Below are positions 8,664 through 18,075 of a stretch of DNA of 64,000 nucleotides, piece after piece. Source of the stretch: Streptomyces sp. CA-210063 (GTDB lineage: Bacteria; Actinomycetota; Actinomycetes; Streptomycetales; Streptomycetaceae); the NCBI RefSeq assembly GCF_024612015.1, contig NZ_CP102512.1, positions 1,364,001 to 1,428,000 of the forward strand, given 5' to 3'. The notes beneath the pieces are model-generated. The model was not told the origin of the DNA. It made no database searches and was given only the letters and a program-made list of their open reading frames with translations. The number at the start of each line of letters is the position of its first letter. The stretch's first letter is position 1. Made by a program: the position numbers and the translations under genes.

Positions 8664-9947
8664 TCAGGTTCCCTTCGTCGGCAGGTCCTCGGCCGGCGTA
8701 GGCGTCGCAGCCTTCTGACCGTCGGCGGTCAGCGGGAAGACGGCTGTCGTCTGCCAGCCACCGCCCAGCGCGGGACCGGCGGTGAGTGTCCCGTCGACGG
8801 CTTCGATCCGTTCGTGCAGCCCGACCAGGCCGAAGCCGCCCCGGCCGCCAGTGGGCGGTGCGCCACGACGGGTGGGAGCGGTGTTCAGGGTCGTGACCCG
8901 CAGCCAGGCGTGATCGGCGTCGAGGCGCACCGTCACCTTCGCGCCCGGCGCGTGACGGCGTACGTTGGTGAGGGTCTCCTGCACCATGCGGTGGACGGAA
9001 GTCTCCACCTCCGGAGGCAGCCGTACGGCGCGAGCGGCGGCCGAGACGTCGAGCCGGGCCTGTCCTGCTCTCGTTGGTCCGGTGCCCTTCGCGGATGCCG
9101 TCGCATCCTCCATCGCCGTCGCTGAGAAGTCCGAGACCATTCGGCCGAGTTCGGTCATGAGCTCGCCAGGCCGAGGGCCGCCGCGTTCCTCCTCACGCAG
9201 GACATGGATCAGCCGCCGCATGGACGCGAGCGTCTCCGAGCCGGAGCGGGCGATGTTCTTGAGGATCGGATCGACCTTGTCCGGCGCGCTTTGGTGCACC
9301 GCCAGAGCCGCGTTGGCCTGCACGATCATCCCGGTGACGTGGTGGGCGATGAAGTCGTGCAGATCCCGGGCCAGCTCCAGGCGCTCGCCGTGGCGCACCT
9401 CGACGATCGCTCGGGCCCGGCGGGCCTGCAGCAGCCGCAGATACGCCCCGAGGCTCGTGCCGCCCACGACGAAGATGAACAGTACGAAACAGCTGCCCAG
9501 GGTCCGCGGGTCCCCATCGACTCGCAGCGGCTGCAGGATCATGGAGACACCGAGGGCCGCACCCAGGCCGAAGGCGGCGCCCGGCCGAGCCACCCCCCGC
9601 ACGGTGAACGTGATCAGCCCGAGCAGGCCGGCGGTCTCCAGCAATCCCCAGGACGCGGGACCCTGTCGGTAGGGAATCGCGGGGGCCCATACGGTCAGTG
9701 CCGTGGACAGCACGGCCGCGACACCCGCGCGCCACATCAGCGCGGGACTCCGGTCGGCACGAACGAGAGCCGCCGCGGCGAGTGGCCCGGAGCCCAGGGT
9801 GGTCAGCCAGACGGTGGGCGAGTCGATCACCGTGGGCCCGTACACCAGATGCGTCAGGTCCAGCAGCCAGACCAGGACGAAGACGGCGCCCACGCCTATG
9901 GTGATCAGGCGCTGAGCCCTGGCGGAGAACGGCAGGTCGTATTCCAC
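8664..9947 (-). CDS. NarL-type sensor histidine kinase
   Basis: This membrane sensor kinase of 427 residues has about five to six N-terminal hydrophobic segments (residues 15-160), a HisKA_3 dimerisation domain with phospho-acceptor His in LARDLHDFIAHHV, and a HATPase domain with N-box (VQETLTNVRRHA) and G-box (RGGFGLVGLHERI). There is no large extracellular loop, so it probably senses a membrane event, as DesK-type kinases do. It starts with GTG. It is convergent with the response regulator and divergent from the MMPL pump, across a 168-bp region with a perfect inverted repeat. An antibiotic or lipid signal is an inference. Confidence 0.88.
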   Translation of the reverse strand: MEYDLPFSARAQRLITIGVGAVFVLVWLLDLTHLVYGPTVIDSPTVWLTTLGSGPLAAAALVRADRSPALMWRAGVAAVLSTALTVWAPAIPYRQGPASWGLLETAGLLGLITFTVRGVARPGAAFGLGAALGVSMILQPLRVDGDPRTLGSCFVLFIFVVGGTSLGAYLRLLQARRARAIVEVRHGERLELARDLHDFIAHHVTGMIVQANAALAVHQSAPDKVDPILKNIARSGSETLASMRRLIHVLREEERGGPRPGELMTELGRMVSDFSATAMEDATASAKGTGPTRAGQARLDVSAAARAVRLPPEVETSVHRMVQETLTNVRRHAPGAKVTVRLDADHAWLRVTTLNTAPTRRGAPPTGGRGGFGLVGLHERIEAVDGTLTAGPALGGGWQTTAVFPLTADGQKAATPTPAEDLPTKGT

Positions 9948-9980
9948 ACCGGGCAGCCTACGAAAGGTGCGGGACGGGCA

Positions 9981-10002
9981 GCGTCGGCCGAATGGCCGAC
10001 GC
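9981..10002. promoter_or_regulatory. Perfect inverted repeat between sensor kinase and MMPL pump
   Basis: The 9-bp arms GCGTCGGCC and GGCCGACGC flank the spacer GAAT. A further half-site GGCCGAC recurs at 10026-10032. The element lies between divergent start codons and is a good candidate operator for the neighbouring response regulator. Confidence 0.55.
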
Positions 10003-10115
10003 CCGGTCCCGAATCAAGGACGGATGGCCGACGAGCACCGGGTGCCGGGCGGCCCAGGATGGCGACGGCATCTCGCCACTCCCCCATCCTGATCCGTCGA
10101 ACGGAGTGCGCCCTC

Positions 10116-12314
10116 GTGGCCGAATACCTTTACAGACTGGGCCGGTTCGCCTTTCGCAGGCGGCGCGTCGTCGTGGCCTTCTGGCTGGTCGTACTGGCAC
10201 TGACCGGTGTCGCCGCCGCCAGCGCGTCGACGCCCAAACCCACCTCCTTCTCGTTGCCGGGAACGGAGGCGCAGAAGGCCTACGACCTGCTCTCGGAACG
10301 CTTCCCGGGAACGTACGCCGACGGCGCGACCGCCCGCGTGGTGTTCAAAGCGCCCGACGGCGAGAAGATCACCGACCCGGCCAACAAGGCCGAGGTCGAA
10401 CAGGCCGTGGCGAAGCTGAAGGACAGCTCCGACCAGGTCGCCCGGGTCCTGGACCCGTTCGCCGTCCAGGCGGTCAGCCGGGACGCCTCCACCGCCTACA
10501 TCCAGGTGTCGTACAAGCTGCCGGCGTTCGAACTGGACGACTCGATCGCTGACCAGGTGTTCGAGATCGCCGACGAGGCACGGCAGGGCGGGCTGACCGT
10601 GGAGGCGAGCGGCGACGCGGTCCGGGAGAAGCTGCACATGGGAGCCAGCGAGATCATCGGCGTGGCGATAGCCGCCGTCGTCCTGATGATCACCTTCGGC
10701 TCCCTGATCGCCGCCGGGCTGCCGCTCGCGACGGCGCTGGTCGGCGTGGGCATCGCCGTGACCTCGATCATCGCCCTGGCCAACGTACTCGACCTGGGCA
10801 GCACCACCACCGTCCTGGCGACCATGCTCGGGCTGGCCGTCGCCATCGACTACGCCCTGTTCATCGTCTCCCGCTACCGCGCGGAACTCGCCCACAGCAG
10901 CGACCGAGAACACGCGGCCGGGCGGGCGGTGGGCACAGCCGGATCCGCGGTGGTCTTCGCCGGGCTGACCGTGGTCATCGCGCTGGTCGGTCTGACCGTG
11001 GTCAACATCCCCCCGCTCACGAAGATGGGGCTGGCCGCGGCCGCCACCGTCACCCTCGCCGTGGTGATCGCGCTCACCATGATCCCGGCACTGGTCGGCT
11101 TCGCCGGCGACCGTCTCCTCCCCCGCAAGACCCGCGAGAGCGCCGTCGCTCACGACGGCAGGCCCAACATGGGCACGCGCTGGGCCCGGTTCGTGCTGCG
11201 CCGGCCGGTGGCGGTGCTGCTGTTCGCGGTGCTCGGGCTCTGCGTGGTCGCCGTACCCGCCGCCTCCCTGGAACTGGGGCTGCCCAACGAAGGCTCGCAG
11301 CCGACCTCCACGACCCAGCGCAAGGCATACGACCTGCTGTCGGACAACTTCGGCCCCGGCGTCAACGGCCCGCTGCTCGTCGTGGTCGACGCCAAGGGCA
11401 CCGGCAGCGGCCCCAAGACCGCCGCCGCCGACCTCACGGCGAAGATCCGTACCCTCGACAACGTCGCGACGGTGCGCCAGGCCACCTTCAACGAGGCCGG
11501 CACCACCGCGGTCGTGCCGGTCGTCCCCAAGTCGGGCCCCGGCGGCACCGACACCGAAGACCTCGTCCACACGATCCGGGACGCCGGCGACACCATCAAG
11601 GCGGACACCGGCGCCACCGTCTACGTCACCGGTCAAGCGGCCATGAACGTCGACTTCTCGCAGCGGATGAGCGAGGTCCTGCTGCCCTACCTGGCCCTGG
11701 TCGTCGGCCTCGCCTTCCTCCTGCTGATCGCCGTCTTCCGCTCCGTGCTGGTCCCGCTGAAGGCCGCCGTCGGCTTCCTGTTCTCGGTGGCCGCGAGCCT
11801 CGGAGCGGTGGTCGCGGTCTTCCAGTGGGGCTGGTTCGGCCTCCAGGAGCCGAGCCCGATCATGAGCATGATGCCGATCTTCATGATCGGCGTGGTCTTC
11901 GGACTCGCCATGGACTACGAGGTGTTCCTGGTGACCCGCATGCGCGAGGCATACGTCCACGGACAGGCACCGCGCGAAGCCGTCGTCACCGGCTTCCAGC
12001 ACGGCGCGCGCGTCGTCACCGCCGCCGCGACGATCATGATCGCGGTCTTCGCGGGCTTCATCGGCGTCGACGACTCCATGGTCAAGATGATCGGCTTCGG
12101 CCTCGCCATCGCCGTCCTCTTCGACGCCTTCGTCGTCCGGATGACCATCGTCCCGGCCGTCCTTGCGCTGCTCGGCAAGCGGGCCTGGTGGCTGCCCCGG
12201 TGGCTCGACAGGGCCCTGCCCAACGTGGACATCGAGGGTGAGGCTCTCAGCGCGTCGCCCGAACCTTCCGGGCCGTCGGCAGCGGACGAACCACAGCAGT
12301 CCGTACACGGCTGA
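10116..12314 (+). CDS. MMPL/RND family export pump
   Basis: This 732-residue transporter of the MMPL branch of RND pumps has the expected two-fold layout: TM1 near residue 20, an extracytoplasmic loop (PGTEAQKAYDLLSERFPGTY), five TMs, then a repeat of TM7, loop (NEGSQPTSTTQRKAYDLLSD) and five TMs. The conserved Asp-Tyr motifs of proton-coupled MMPL proteins occur twice, IDYALFIVSRYRAEL and MDYEVFLVTRMREAY. The GTG at 10116 is preceded by CGGAG and gives the usual N-terminus just before TM1. It is divergent from the sensor kinase. The substrate is unknown; related Streptomyces pumps export polyketides or lipids. Confidence 0.9.
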   Translation: MAEYLYRLGRFAFRRRRVVVAFWLVVLALTGVAAASASTPKPTSFSLPGTEAQKAYDLLSERFPGTYADGATARVVFKAPDGEKITDPANKAEVEQAVAKLKDSSDQVARVLDPFAVQAVSRDASTAYIQVSYKLPAFELDDSIADQVFEIADEARQGGLTVEASGDAVREKLHMGASEIIGVAIAAVVLMITFGSLIAAGLPLATALVGVGIAVTSIIALANVLDLGSTTTVLATMLGLAVAIDYALFIVSRYRAELAHSSDREHAAGRAVGTAGSAVVFAGLTVVIALVGLTVVNIPPLTKMGLAAAATVTLAVVIALTMIPALVGFAGDRLLPRKTRESAVAHDGRPNMGTRWARFVLRRPVAVLLFAVLGLCVVAVPAASLELGLPNEGSQPTSTTQRKAYDLLSDNFGPGVNGPLLVVVDAKGTGSGPKTAAADLTAKIRTLDNVATVRQATFNEAGTTAVVPVVPKSGPGGTDTEDLVHTIRDAGDTIKADTGATVYVTGQAAMNVDFSQRMSEVLLPYLALVVGLAFLLLIAVFRSVLVPLKAAVGFLFSVAASLGAVVAVFQWGWFGLQEPSPIMSMMPIFMIGVVFGLAMDYEVFLVTRMREAYVHGQAPREAVVTGFQHGARVVTAAATIMIAVFAGFIGVDDSMVKMIGFGLAIAVLFDAFVVRMTIVPAVLALLGKRAWWLPRWLDRALPNVDIEGEALSASPEPSGPSAADEPQQSVHG

Positions 12315-12472
12315 CCGCCGGCGCACTTCCGTCCTCCAGGGATCCCCGCAGTCGGACAGCAGGCCGCGGGGCTCCCGGAGCCGGGACCGAGTCCTCCGAC
12401 ACAATGCGGCGGTCGGCGCCTACAAGCACACCTTCTCTCTCCCCTCACCGCCTCCATGAAGAGAGACACCGC

Positions 12473-13328
12473 ATGACCAGCGTCCTCATCGTCGATGACC
12501 AAGCCCTCAACCGTCTCGGCCTCAGCATGCTGAGGCAGGCCAGGCCCGACATGACCGTCTCCGGTGAGACCGACGACGGCGCCCAAGCCGTGCGCACGAC
12601 CCCGGATCCCGCCCCTGGCGTCCTCCTGACGGACGTACCCATGGACGGAACGGACGGCATCGAGGCGACTCGGCGCATCACCGAGTCGGGCGGTGATGCG
12701 CGTGTCCTCGTCCTGACCGCCCTGGATCTCGACGGTCACGCCCACGCCGGCGTGGGCTCCGGTGCCAGCGCCTTCCTCGTGCAGCCCCTGCCCGACCAAC
12801 TGGCCGCCGACATCCGCGCGGTGGCCGTCCAGCACACCGTTCTCCCACCAGGTCCGGCCCGCGAACCCGCCACCGCTCGGGTCGGCGGCCCGAGCCCCAC
12901 ATCAGCGCAGACCCGTCGGCTCCACGCGCCCACCCAGCGCGAACGCGAGGTCCTCACCGCCGTCGCCACCGGCCTCAGCAACACCGAGATCGCCGAGCAC
13001 CTCCATCTCGCCGAATCCACCGTGAAGTCCCATGTGAGCCGACTTCTCCCCGAGCCTGACCCGCAAGCTCATCCATGCCTTCGCCGACCGCCTACCTGGC
13101 GGCTCGCTGGCCAAGGATCAGCGGCTCGCCGAGCTGACCCAGCGCGAACGCGAGGTCCTCGTCGCCCTCGCCTCCGGCGCCAGCAACGCGGAGATCGGCC
13201 AACGCCTCTCCCTGGCCGAGACCACCGTCAAAACGCACGTCAGCCGCATCCTCGCGAAGATCGGCGCTCGCGACCGCGTCCAGGCCGTCATCTTCGCCTA
13301 CGACACCGGCGTGGTCCGGCCCGCATGA
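12473..13328 (+). pseudogene. Composite response regulator with two LuxR HTH domains and a frame change
   Basis: From ATG 12473 a receiver domain (LIVDDQALNRLG, LLTDVPMDGTDGIEA) leads to a first LuxR HTH (TQREREVLTAVATGLSNTEI, then ESTVKSHVSRLL). Near 13040 the frame changes by one base, and in the new frame a linker (FSPSLTRKLIHAFADR) and second HTH (TQREREVLVALASGASNAEI, then ETTVKTHVSRILAKIGARDR) run to a stop at 13328. SPSLTRKLI is what normally follows a receiver domain, so the right part is the tail of another regulator. The receiver has Gln where the invariant Lys should be (FLVQPLP). The gene looks like a fusion of two regulators and is probably inactive. Confidence 0.7.
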
Positions 13329-13445
13329 CCGGCTCCCTCGCCGCACGAGCCCCGCACAGCGCCCGTTCTGTCATGTCTCCGACTCCCAGGTTCCTCTCAG
13401 AACCTTTCAGGGAAACCTCGGGCGAGATGACCAGGCTTCCGGACC

Positions 13446-15026
13446 ATGAGTCATCACACCACGCTGACCTCAGGCGCCCCGCGAAACCCTCTTCCCCCTC
13501 GCCCCTCCCGGCATGGGCACCCACCACAGGGTCCCCGCGCCTCGAAAGGCCAGGGCCCGTCCGTCACGGCTGGGCAGAACGTGTCGGCGGGCGTCGTCTG
13601 CGCCCTCGCGGCGTTCGCCGCGATGCTCGCTGTGGCCTTGTTCGGGCTGTCCCTCGCGGACGCGTCGTCCGCCACACCTGTGATGCCGGCGGCCTTGGCG
13701 ATCGTGTGCCTGGCCGTCGGCGGATCGGCCGGCTTCTCGGGCGGCTCCGGCGGTGGCTTCCTGTCGATGGGGCTGGAGGGCGGTGTGCGCGGCACGCCGC
13801 TGGCGGTGACCCTGGTCGGTGCGCTCGTCCTCGGCCTGGCGTTCTTCTGGCGGTTGCGCGGCCGGCGCGTCACGGCCCAGTTGCTGTTCGCCAGGGCGGC
13901 CGTCGCCTCGGTGACCTGGCTCGTCCTGCTCCTGGTGGCCGCGCCCCTCGCCCGGGGAAGCCTGCACCTGCCCGACTCGGTCACCGCCAAGCTGAAGCCG
14001 GGAGCCGGCGGCTCGGGCGGGGGCGGCCTGCTCGGCGGGGGCGGTGGCGGCCTGTTGGGCAAGCTCGGCGGCGCGGATCGGTCCTCCAGCCTCTCCGCCG
14101 TGGACTTCCACACGGACGTGGCGATGACCGTGTTCGCCGGCCTGCTCTGGCTGCTCGTGGTGCTCGCCCTGGGGACGCTGGCGGCTCGGCGGCCCCGCTT
14201 CCCCGTACGGTTCGCGACGGGCAGGCTGCGTACGGTGGTGGGTCCCGTGCTCTCCGCGACTGCCACCGTCGTCCTGGCCGTGACGCTCTCCCTCACGCTG
14301 GTCGTGACCGTCGGCGCCTTCGCCCTGGGGGGCGACAACGGCGGCAAGGCGGCCGGTGCGGCCCTCCTCGTGGCGCCGAACGGCGTGTTCGCCCTCCTGT
14401 CGACCGGCCTCGGCGCCTCCTGGTCGTTCTCCTTCGAGGGAGCGATGGACGCGAGCAGCCCGTTCGGGAGCCTGCTCAGCGGACTGTCCGGCGGCGGTCT
14501 CCTAGGCGGCATGACCGGAGGCTCCGACGGCGGGGGCTTCACCCCGCCGTACCGCTCGATGAGCCTGGCGGACGTCACGGGAGGCAGCCTCGCCATGCGT
14601 CTGGCGGTGCTCCTGTGCGCCCTGGCCGTGCTGGTCGTCTGCGGGATGCTGACCGCTGCCCGTACCCCGGTGGCGACCCGGCGCGACGGCACGCCGCTGT
14701 CCACCCGGTCGACGCGGGCTGCGATGACCGCCGCGCAGGTCGGCCTCGCCTGGTCGGTCCTGCTGGTGATGGCTCAGTTGTTCGGCGGCCCGTCGATGAC
14801 GGGGGTCATGTCGCTCGGGGACATGCCCCTGATGAACCTGAACGCGCGGGGCGGTGCCGACAGCGTGACGGCCGCCGTCCTCCTCGGGCTGTTCACCGCG
14901 GCCGCGTCCGGATGGGTCGGCAGCGTCGTCCACGACACGTACCGGGTGCGCCGCTCCCGACGTACGGCCAAGGCTTCCCAGCGACCGCACGCGACCACGG
15001 CGCCCGCTCACCACAGCACTCCCTGA
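13446..15026 (+). CDS. Streptophobe family membrane protein
   Basis: This 526-residue integral membrane protein has about ten hydrophobic segments. It resembles the actinobacterial streptophobe family: GGSAGFSGGSGGGFLSMGLE after TM2, Gly-rich loops (LLGGGGGGLLGKLGG near residue 200; SGGGLLGGMTGG near 350), and a basic C-terminal tail. Many family members carry an N-terminal zinc ribbon; this one has a Pro/Arg-rich tail instead. Its molecular role is unknown. It ends 40 bp before an OmpR-type two-component pair on the same strand, so it may be co-regulated with it. The ATG at 13446 is the longest option and later starts are possible. Confidence 0.75.
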   Translation: MSHHTTLTSGAPRNPLPPRPSRHGHPPQGPRASKGQGPSVTAGQNVSAGVVCALAAFAAMLAVALFGLSLADASSATPVMPAALAIVCLAVGGSAGFSGGSGGGFLSMGLEGGVRGTPLAVTLVGALVLGLAFFWRLRGRRVTAQLLFARAAVASVTWLVLLLVAAPLARGSLHLPDSVTAKLKPGAGGSGGGGLLGGGGGGLLGKLGGADRSSSLSAVDFHTDVAMTVFAGLLWLLVVLALGTLAARRPRFPVRFATGRLRTVVGPVLSATATVVLAVTLSLTLVVTVGAFALGGDNGGKAAGAALLVAPNGVFALLSTGLGASWSFSFEGAMDASSPFGSLLSGLSGGGLLGGMTGGSDGGGFTPPYRSMSLADVTGGSLAMRLAVLLCALAVLVVCGMLTAARTPVATRRDGTPLSTRSTRAAMTAAQVGLAWSVLLVMAQLFGGPSMTGVMSLGDMPLMNLNARGGADSVTAAVLLGLFTAAASGWVGSVVHDTYRVRRSRRTAKASQRPHATTAPAHHSTP

Positions 15027-15066
15027 CCCCACGACCACGCGCACTCCACTCCCCGAGGAGGACGGT

Positions 15067-15813
15067 ATGCAAGCGACCGAAGCCGCGGCCCCACGGGAGG
15101 TGTCCCGCGGGGCGGGCTCCCTCCTCGTTGTAGACGACGAACCCGTCGTCCTCGAACTCCTGCCCACCGCGCTACGGCACGCCGGGTTCACCGTGACGAC
15201 CGCCGCCACCGGCCGACAGGCCGTGGCGGCGGCCTACGAGAACCCCCCGGACCTGGTCGTTCTCGACGTGATGCTGCCCGACATGGACGGCTTTACCGTC
15301 ATCCGCCGGCTGCGCGACCTGCCGGACCGCACCACCGGAGAGACGGGCCGCCGCATGCCCGTGCTTTTCCTGACGGCCCTGGACACCACCGAGGACATGC
15401 TCAACGGCCTGCGCCTGGGCGGGGACGACTACGTCACCAAGCCGTTCGACCTCCAGGTGCTGATCGCCCGCATCCACGCCGTCCTGCGCCGTACCACCGC
15501 CATCACGAGCCCCCTCATGTCCGTCGCGGACGTGCAACTCGACCCCGATGCCCACCAGGTGACCCGGGCCGGGCAGCCCGTGCGCCTGTCACCGACGGAG
15601 TTCCGGCTGCTGCACTTCCTGATACTCAACGCCGGCCGCGTGGTGTCCAAGGCACAGATCCTGGACAACGTCTGGCACTACGACTTCGACGGCGACCCCA
15701 GCATCGTCGACACCTACGTCAGCTACCTGCGCCGCAAGCTGGACGCCGGTCGGCCCCGGCTCATCCACACCATCTACGGCCAGGGCTACGTCCTGCGCAG
15801 GCCCACTCCATGA
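15067..15813 (+). CDS. OmpR/PhoB-type response regulator
   Basis: This 248-residue regulator has a receiver domain (acidic pair in LLVVDDEPV, phospho-acceptor Asp in LVVLDVMLPDMDG, Thr in LFLTALDTTEDM, Lys in DDYVTKPFD) and a winged-helix DNA-binding domain (LSPTEFRLLHFLILNAGRVV, VDTYVSYLRRKLDAG, TIYGQGYVLRRP). The ATG at 15067 follows GAGGAGG at ideal spacing. The stop overlaps the sensor kinase start (ATGA), so the two are translationally coupled. It is similar to TcrA/MprA-type regulators. The signal and target genes cannot be told from sequence. Confidence 0.92.
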   Translation: MQATEAAAPREVSRGAGSLLVVDDEPVVLELLPTALRHAGFTVTTAATGRQAVAAAYENPPDLVVLDVMLPDMDGFTVIRRLRDLPDRTTGETGRRMPVLFLTALDTTEDMLNGLRLGGDDYVTKPFDLQVLIARIHAVLRRTTAITSPLMSVADVQLDPDAHQVTRAGQPVRLSPTEFRLLHFLILNAGRVVSKAQILDNVWHYDFDGDPSIVDTYVSYLRRKLDAGRPRLIHTIYGQGYVLRRPTP

Positions 15814-17348
15814 GCACGCTCCGGTGGCTGCGAGGCCTCCTCGCCCGCCTGTCCCTGCGCACCCGGCTCGTCCTTCTGACCGTCGTCCTGCTGACGGCGG
15901 GGCTGGTCGCCTCGACCGTCGTGGTCCACCACCTGCTGCGCGCCTACCTGCAGGAACAGACGGACCGTCAACTTGTCCCCGCCGCCGACCTGTTCGCCCG
16001 CATCCCGCCCTCCCTCTCACCCAACCCCACCACCACGGACAGGCCACTTGCGAAGGAAGCCGCCGAGCGCCTGTCCGCGCTGAACCTCTTCGACACGCCC
16101 GCTGTCGTCTACCTCGACGCCGCGGGCCGATCGGTCGGCGCCGCGGGGACGCAGCCCGACACCAGCCCGCAACTGCCTGCCCCCGCCCCCACCACCGTCG
16201 TCGCGCATGGCACCGATCCCTTCACCGTGCCCGGCCAGGACGGCGGACCGCGCTGGCGCGTGGTCGTCCGGCCGCTGACCGACACGGCACGCCTCCTCGA
16301 CAGTCCATCGGACCCAAAGGCCGTCTCGGTGGCGGTGGCCACGTCGACGGGCGAGGCCGACGCGACCGTCGACCGCCTGTGGACCATCTCCACCACCGTC
16401 GCCGCCGCCCTCCTGGCCGTACTCGCCGCGGTCGGCTGGTTCGCCGTACGCTCCGGCTTCCGCCCGCTGACCAGCATCGAGGAGACGGCCACCGCCATCG
16501 CCGCCGGGGACCTCTCCCACCGCGTTCCCGACCTGGCCTCCCCGCAGACCGAGATCGGTCGGCTGGCCACCGTCATCAACAACATGCTCGTACAGATCGA
16601 GACGGCCTTCGCCGCCCGCGCCGACTCCGAGGCGCGGATGCGCCGCTTCGTCGCCGACGCCAGCCATGAACTGCGCACCCCGCTCGTGGGCATCAAGGGC
16701 TCCACCGACCTGTACCGCATGGGCGCCCTCCCCACGACTGAGGACATCGACCGCACCATGGACCGCATCTCCGGCGAGGCCGAACGCCTGGCCCGCCTGG
16801 TGGAGGACATGCTGCAACTCGCCCGCCTCGACGAAACCCCGCACCACACCGGCATCCCTCTCCAGCTCGCCCCGACCGACCTGCGCACCCTCGCCGTCGA
16901 CGCCCTGCGTGACGTACGCGCCCTCGACCCCACCCGCCCGGTCGAACTCACCGGTCCCGACGACGGGGCACCGGCCTCCTCCGCCGCCCTCGCCGACGAG
17001 GCGGCCCTGCGCCAGGTCGTCTCCAACCTGGTCGGCAACGCCGTCACCCACACCCCCGGCGGCACCCCCATCCGCATCGGCGTCGGTACCGTCGACGGCC
17101 ACGCCGTCCTCGAAGTCGCCGACCAGGGCCCCGGCATGACCGACGAACAGGCCAAGCAGGTCTTCGAACGCTTCTACCGCGTCGACAGCTCCCGCACCCG
17201 CTCAGCCGGCGCCGGCGCCGGCCTTGGCCTGTCCATCGTCCACTCCCTGGTCACGGCCCACCACGGCCGAGTCGAACTCACCACGTCCCCCGGCCAGGGG
17301 GCGACCTTCCGCCTCCTGCTGCCGCCGGTCACGGACACGATCCGCTGA
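15810..17348 (+). CDS. HAMP-domain sensor histidine kinase
   Basis: This 512-residue kinase is partner of the OmpR-type regulator just upstream. The order is TM1 (residues 17-43), an extracytoplasmic sensor of about 145 residues, TM2 (around 195-215), HAMP (ETATAIAAGDLSHRVPD), HisKA with phospho-acceptor His in FVADASHELRTPL, and HATPase_c (N-box NLVGNAVTHTPGG, G1 DQGPGMTDE, F-box FERFYRVDSSRTR, G2 GAGLGLSIVHSL). All catalytic boxes are intact. It overlaps the regulator gene by 4 bp. It is of the TcrY/MprB architecture; the sensed molecule is unknown. Confidence 0.92.
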   Translation: MSTLRWLRGLLARLSLRTRLVLLTVVLLTAGLVASTVVVHHLLRAYLQEQTDRQLVPAADLFARIPPSLSPNPTTTDRPLAKEAAERLSALNLFDTPAVVYLDAAGRSVGAAGTQPDTSPQLPAPAPTTVVAHGTDPFTVPGQDGGPRWRVVVRPLTDTARLLDSPSDPKAVSVAVATSTGEADATVDRLWTISTTVAAALLAVLAAVGWFAVRSGFRPLTSIEETATAIAAGDLSHRVPDLASPQTEIGRLATVINNMLVQIETAFAARADSEARMRRFVADASHELRTPLVGIKGSTDLYRMGALPTTEDIDRTMDRISGEAERLARLVEDMLQLARLDETPHHTGIPLQLAPTDLRTLAVDALRDVRALDPTRPVELTGPDDGAPASSAALADEAALRQVVSNLVGNAVTHTPGGTPIRIGVGTVDGHAVLEVADQGPGMTDEQAKQVFERFYRVDSSRTRSAGAGAGLGLSIVHSLVTAHHGRVELTTSPGQGATFRLLLPPVTDTIR

Positions 17349-17639
17349 AACTCAACCCGCCCCAGTTCGAATGGAGACGCTGGCGGGAGACCTGCTCAAC
17401 CTGCGGTAGGGCAGTCGGCGTGGCTGCTCAAACCTGCGGCCAACTCTGCGAAAAATATCTGGAGTTATTCATATTTGTGCCGTTACCGCTTCTCATGGCG
17501 GCCTCAACGGCAGCAGGATGGCCGCGATCTCGGGGACTTGACCACTCCGCATCGACCGTCTCGCGCGTGCGTTCGCAGGCATGCGCGGGGAAGGCGCCAC
17601 GTTGTCCCAGCAAAACGCCGGCCGACGCCTGCGGGCAGG
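17349..17639. other. Intergenic region without a recognisable gene
   Basis: About 290 bp between the sensor kinase and the subtilase remnant. It contains an unusually A+T-rich patch at about 17450-17480 (GAAAAATATCTGGAGTTATT), which could be an old promoter. No RNA gene or repeat was recognised. Confidence 0.4.
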
Positions 17640-18075
17640 CCGCAGAGCCGCGTCCCTGTTGGTGCAGTGGTCTTCAGCGGCCTTCTCCTCACCTCCGTGC
17701 CGAGCGCGCCAATCCCGCAGACCGATCCGGCGACGACCCAACTGCCCGATACCGCCCGGAAGTCGTACTCCGACGGCATCTACCTCGTGCAGCTTGCTGA
17801 CCAGCCCGTCGCCGCCTACCCCAAGACGGCACCAGCGCCCGGCACGCGGCTGGAGACACACTCGCAAGCCGTACGCGACCACACCGACCGCCTCGCGCGG
17901 GCGCGCGAAAAGGTGCTGCACGCGGTGGACGGGGTGCGCCCCCTCTACGCCTACGACCTTCTGCTCAACGGCTTCGCCGCAGACCTGAGGGCACGTCAGG
18001 CCGAGGAGATGGCCCGAACCCCGGGCGTCGTCTCGCTGACGCCCAACGAGAGCGGACTGGTTGGGTCCGCGCAGC
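17640..18075 (+). pseudogene. Subtilisin-like (S8) protease, prodomain remnant
   Basis: The frame encodes a possible signal segment (VVFSGLLLTSVPSAPI) and a peptidase inhibitor I9 prodomain of secreted subtilases: YLVQLADQPVAAY, VLHAVDGVRPLYAYDLLLNG and ARTPGVVSLTPNE. In active proteases this is followed by about 300 residues of catalytic domain with the Asp/His/Ser triad. Here similarity ends right after the prodomain near 18070, and none of the triad motifs occur downstream in any frame that I could read. It is a 5' remnant of a secreted protease. Confidence 0.65.

Noticed and set aside
9204..10115. Long in-frame extension upstream of the MMPL pump
   Set aside because: It runs antisense through the sensor kinase gene and the divergent promoter. 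The pump family begins near the GTG at 10116.
10014..12404. A 796-codon open frame on the minus strand opposite the MMPL pump
   Set aside because: It is rich in Asp, His, Gly and Arg with no recognisable domain, and it mirrors the third-position G/C pattern of the pump gene. It is a shadow frame.
13329..15133. Continuation of the first response-regulator frame past 13328
   Set aside because: It is a +1 shadow of the streptophobe gene. Only the part up to the frame change near 13040 is meaningful.
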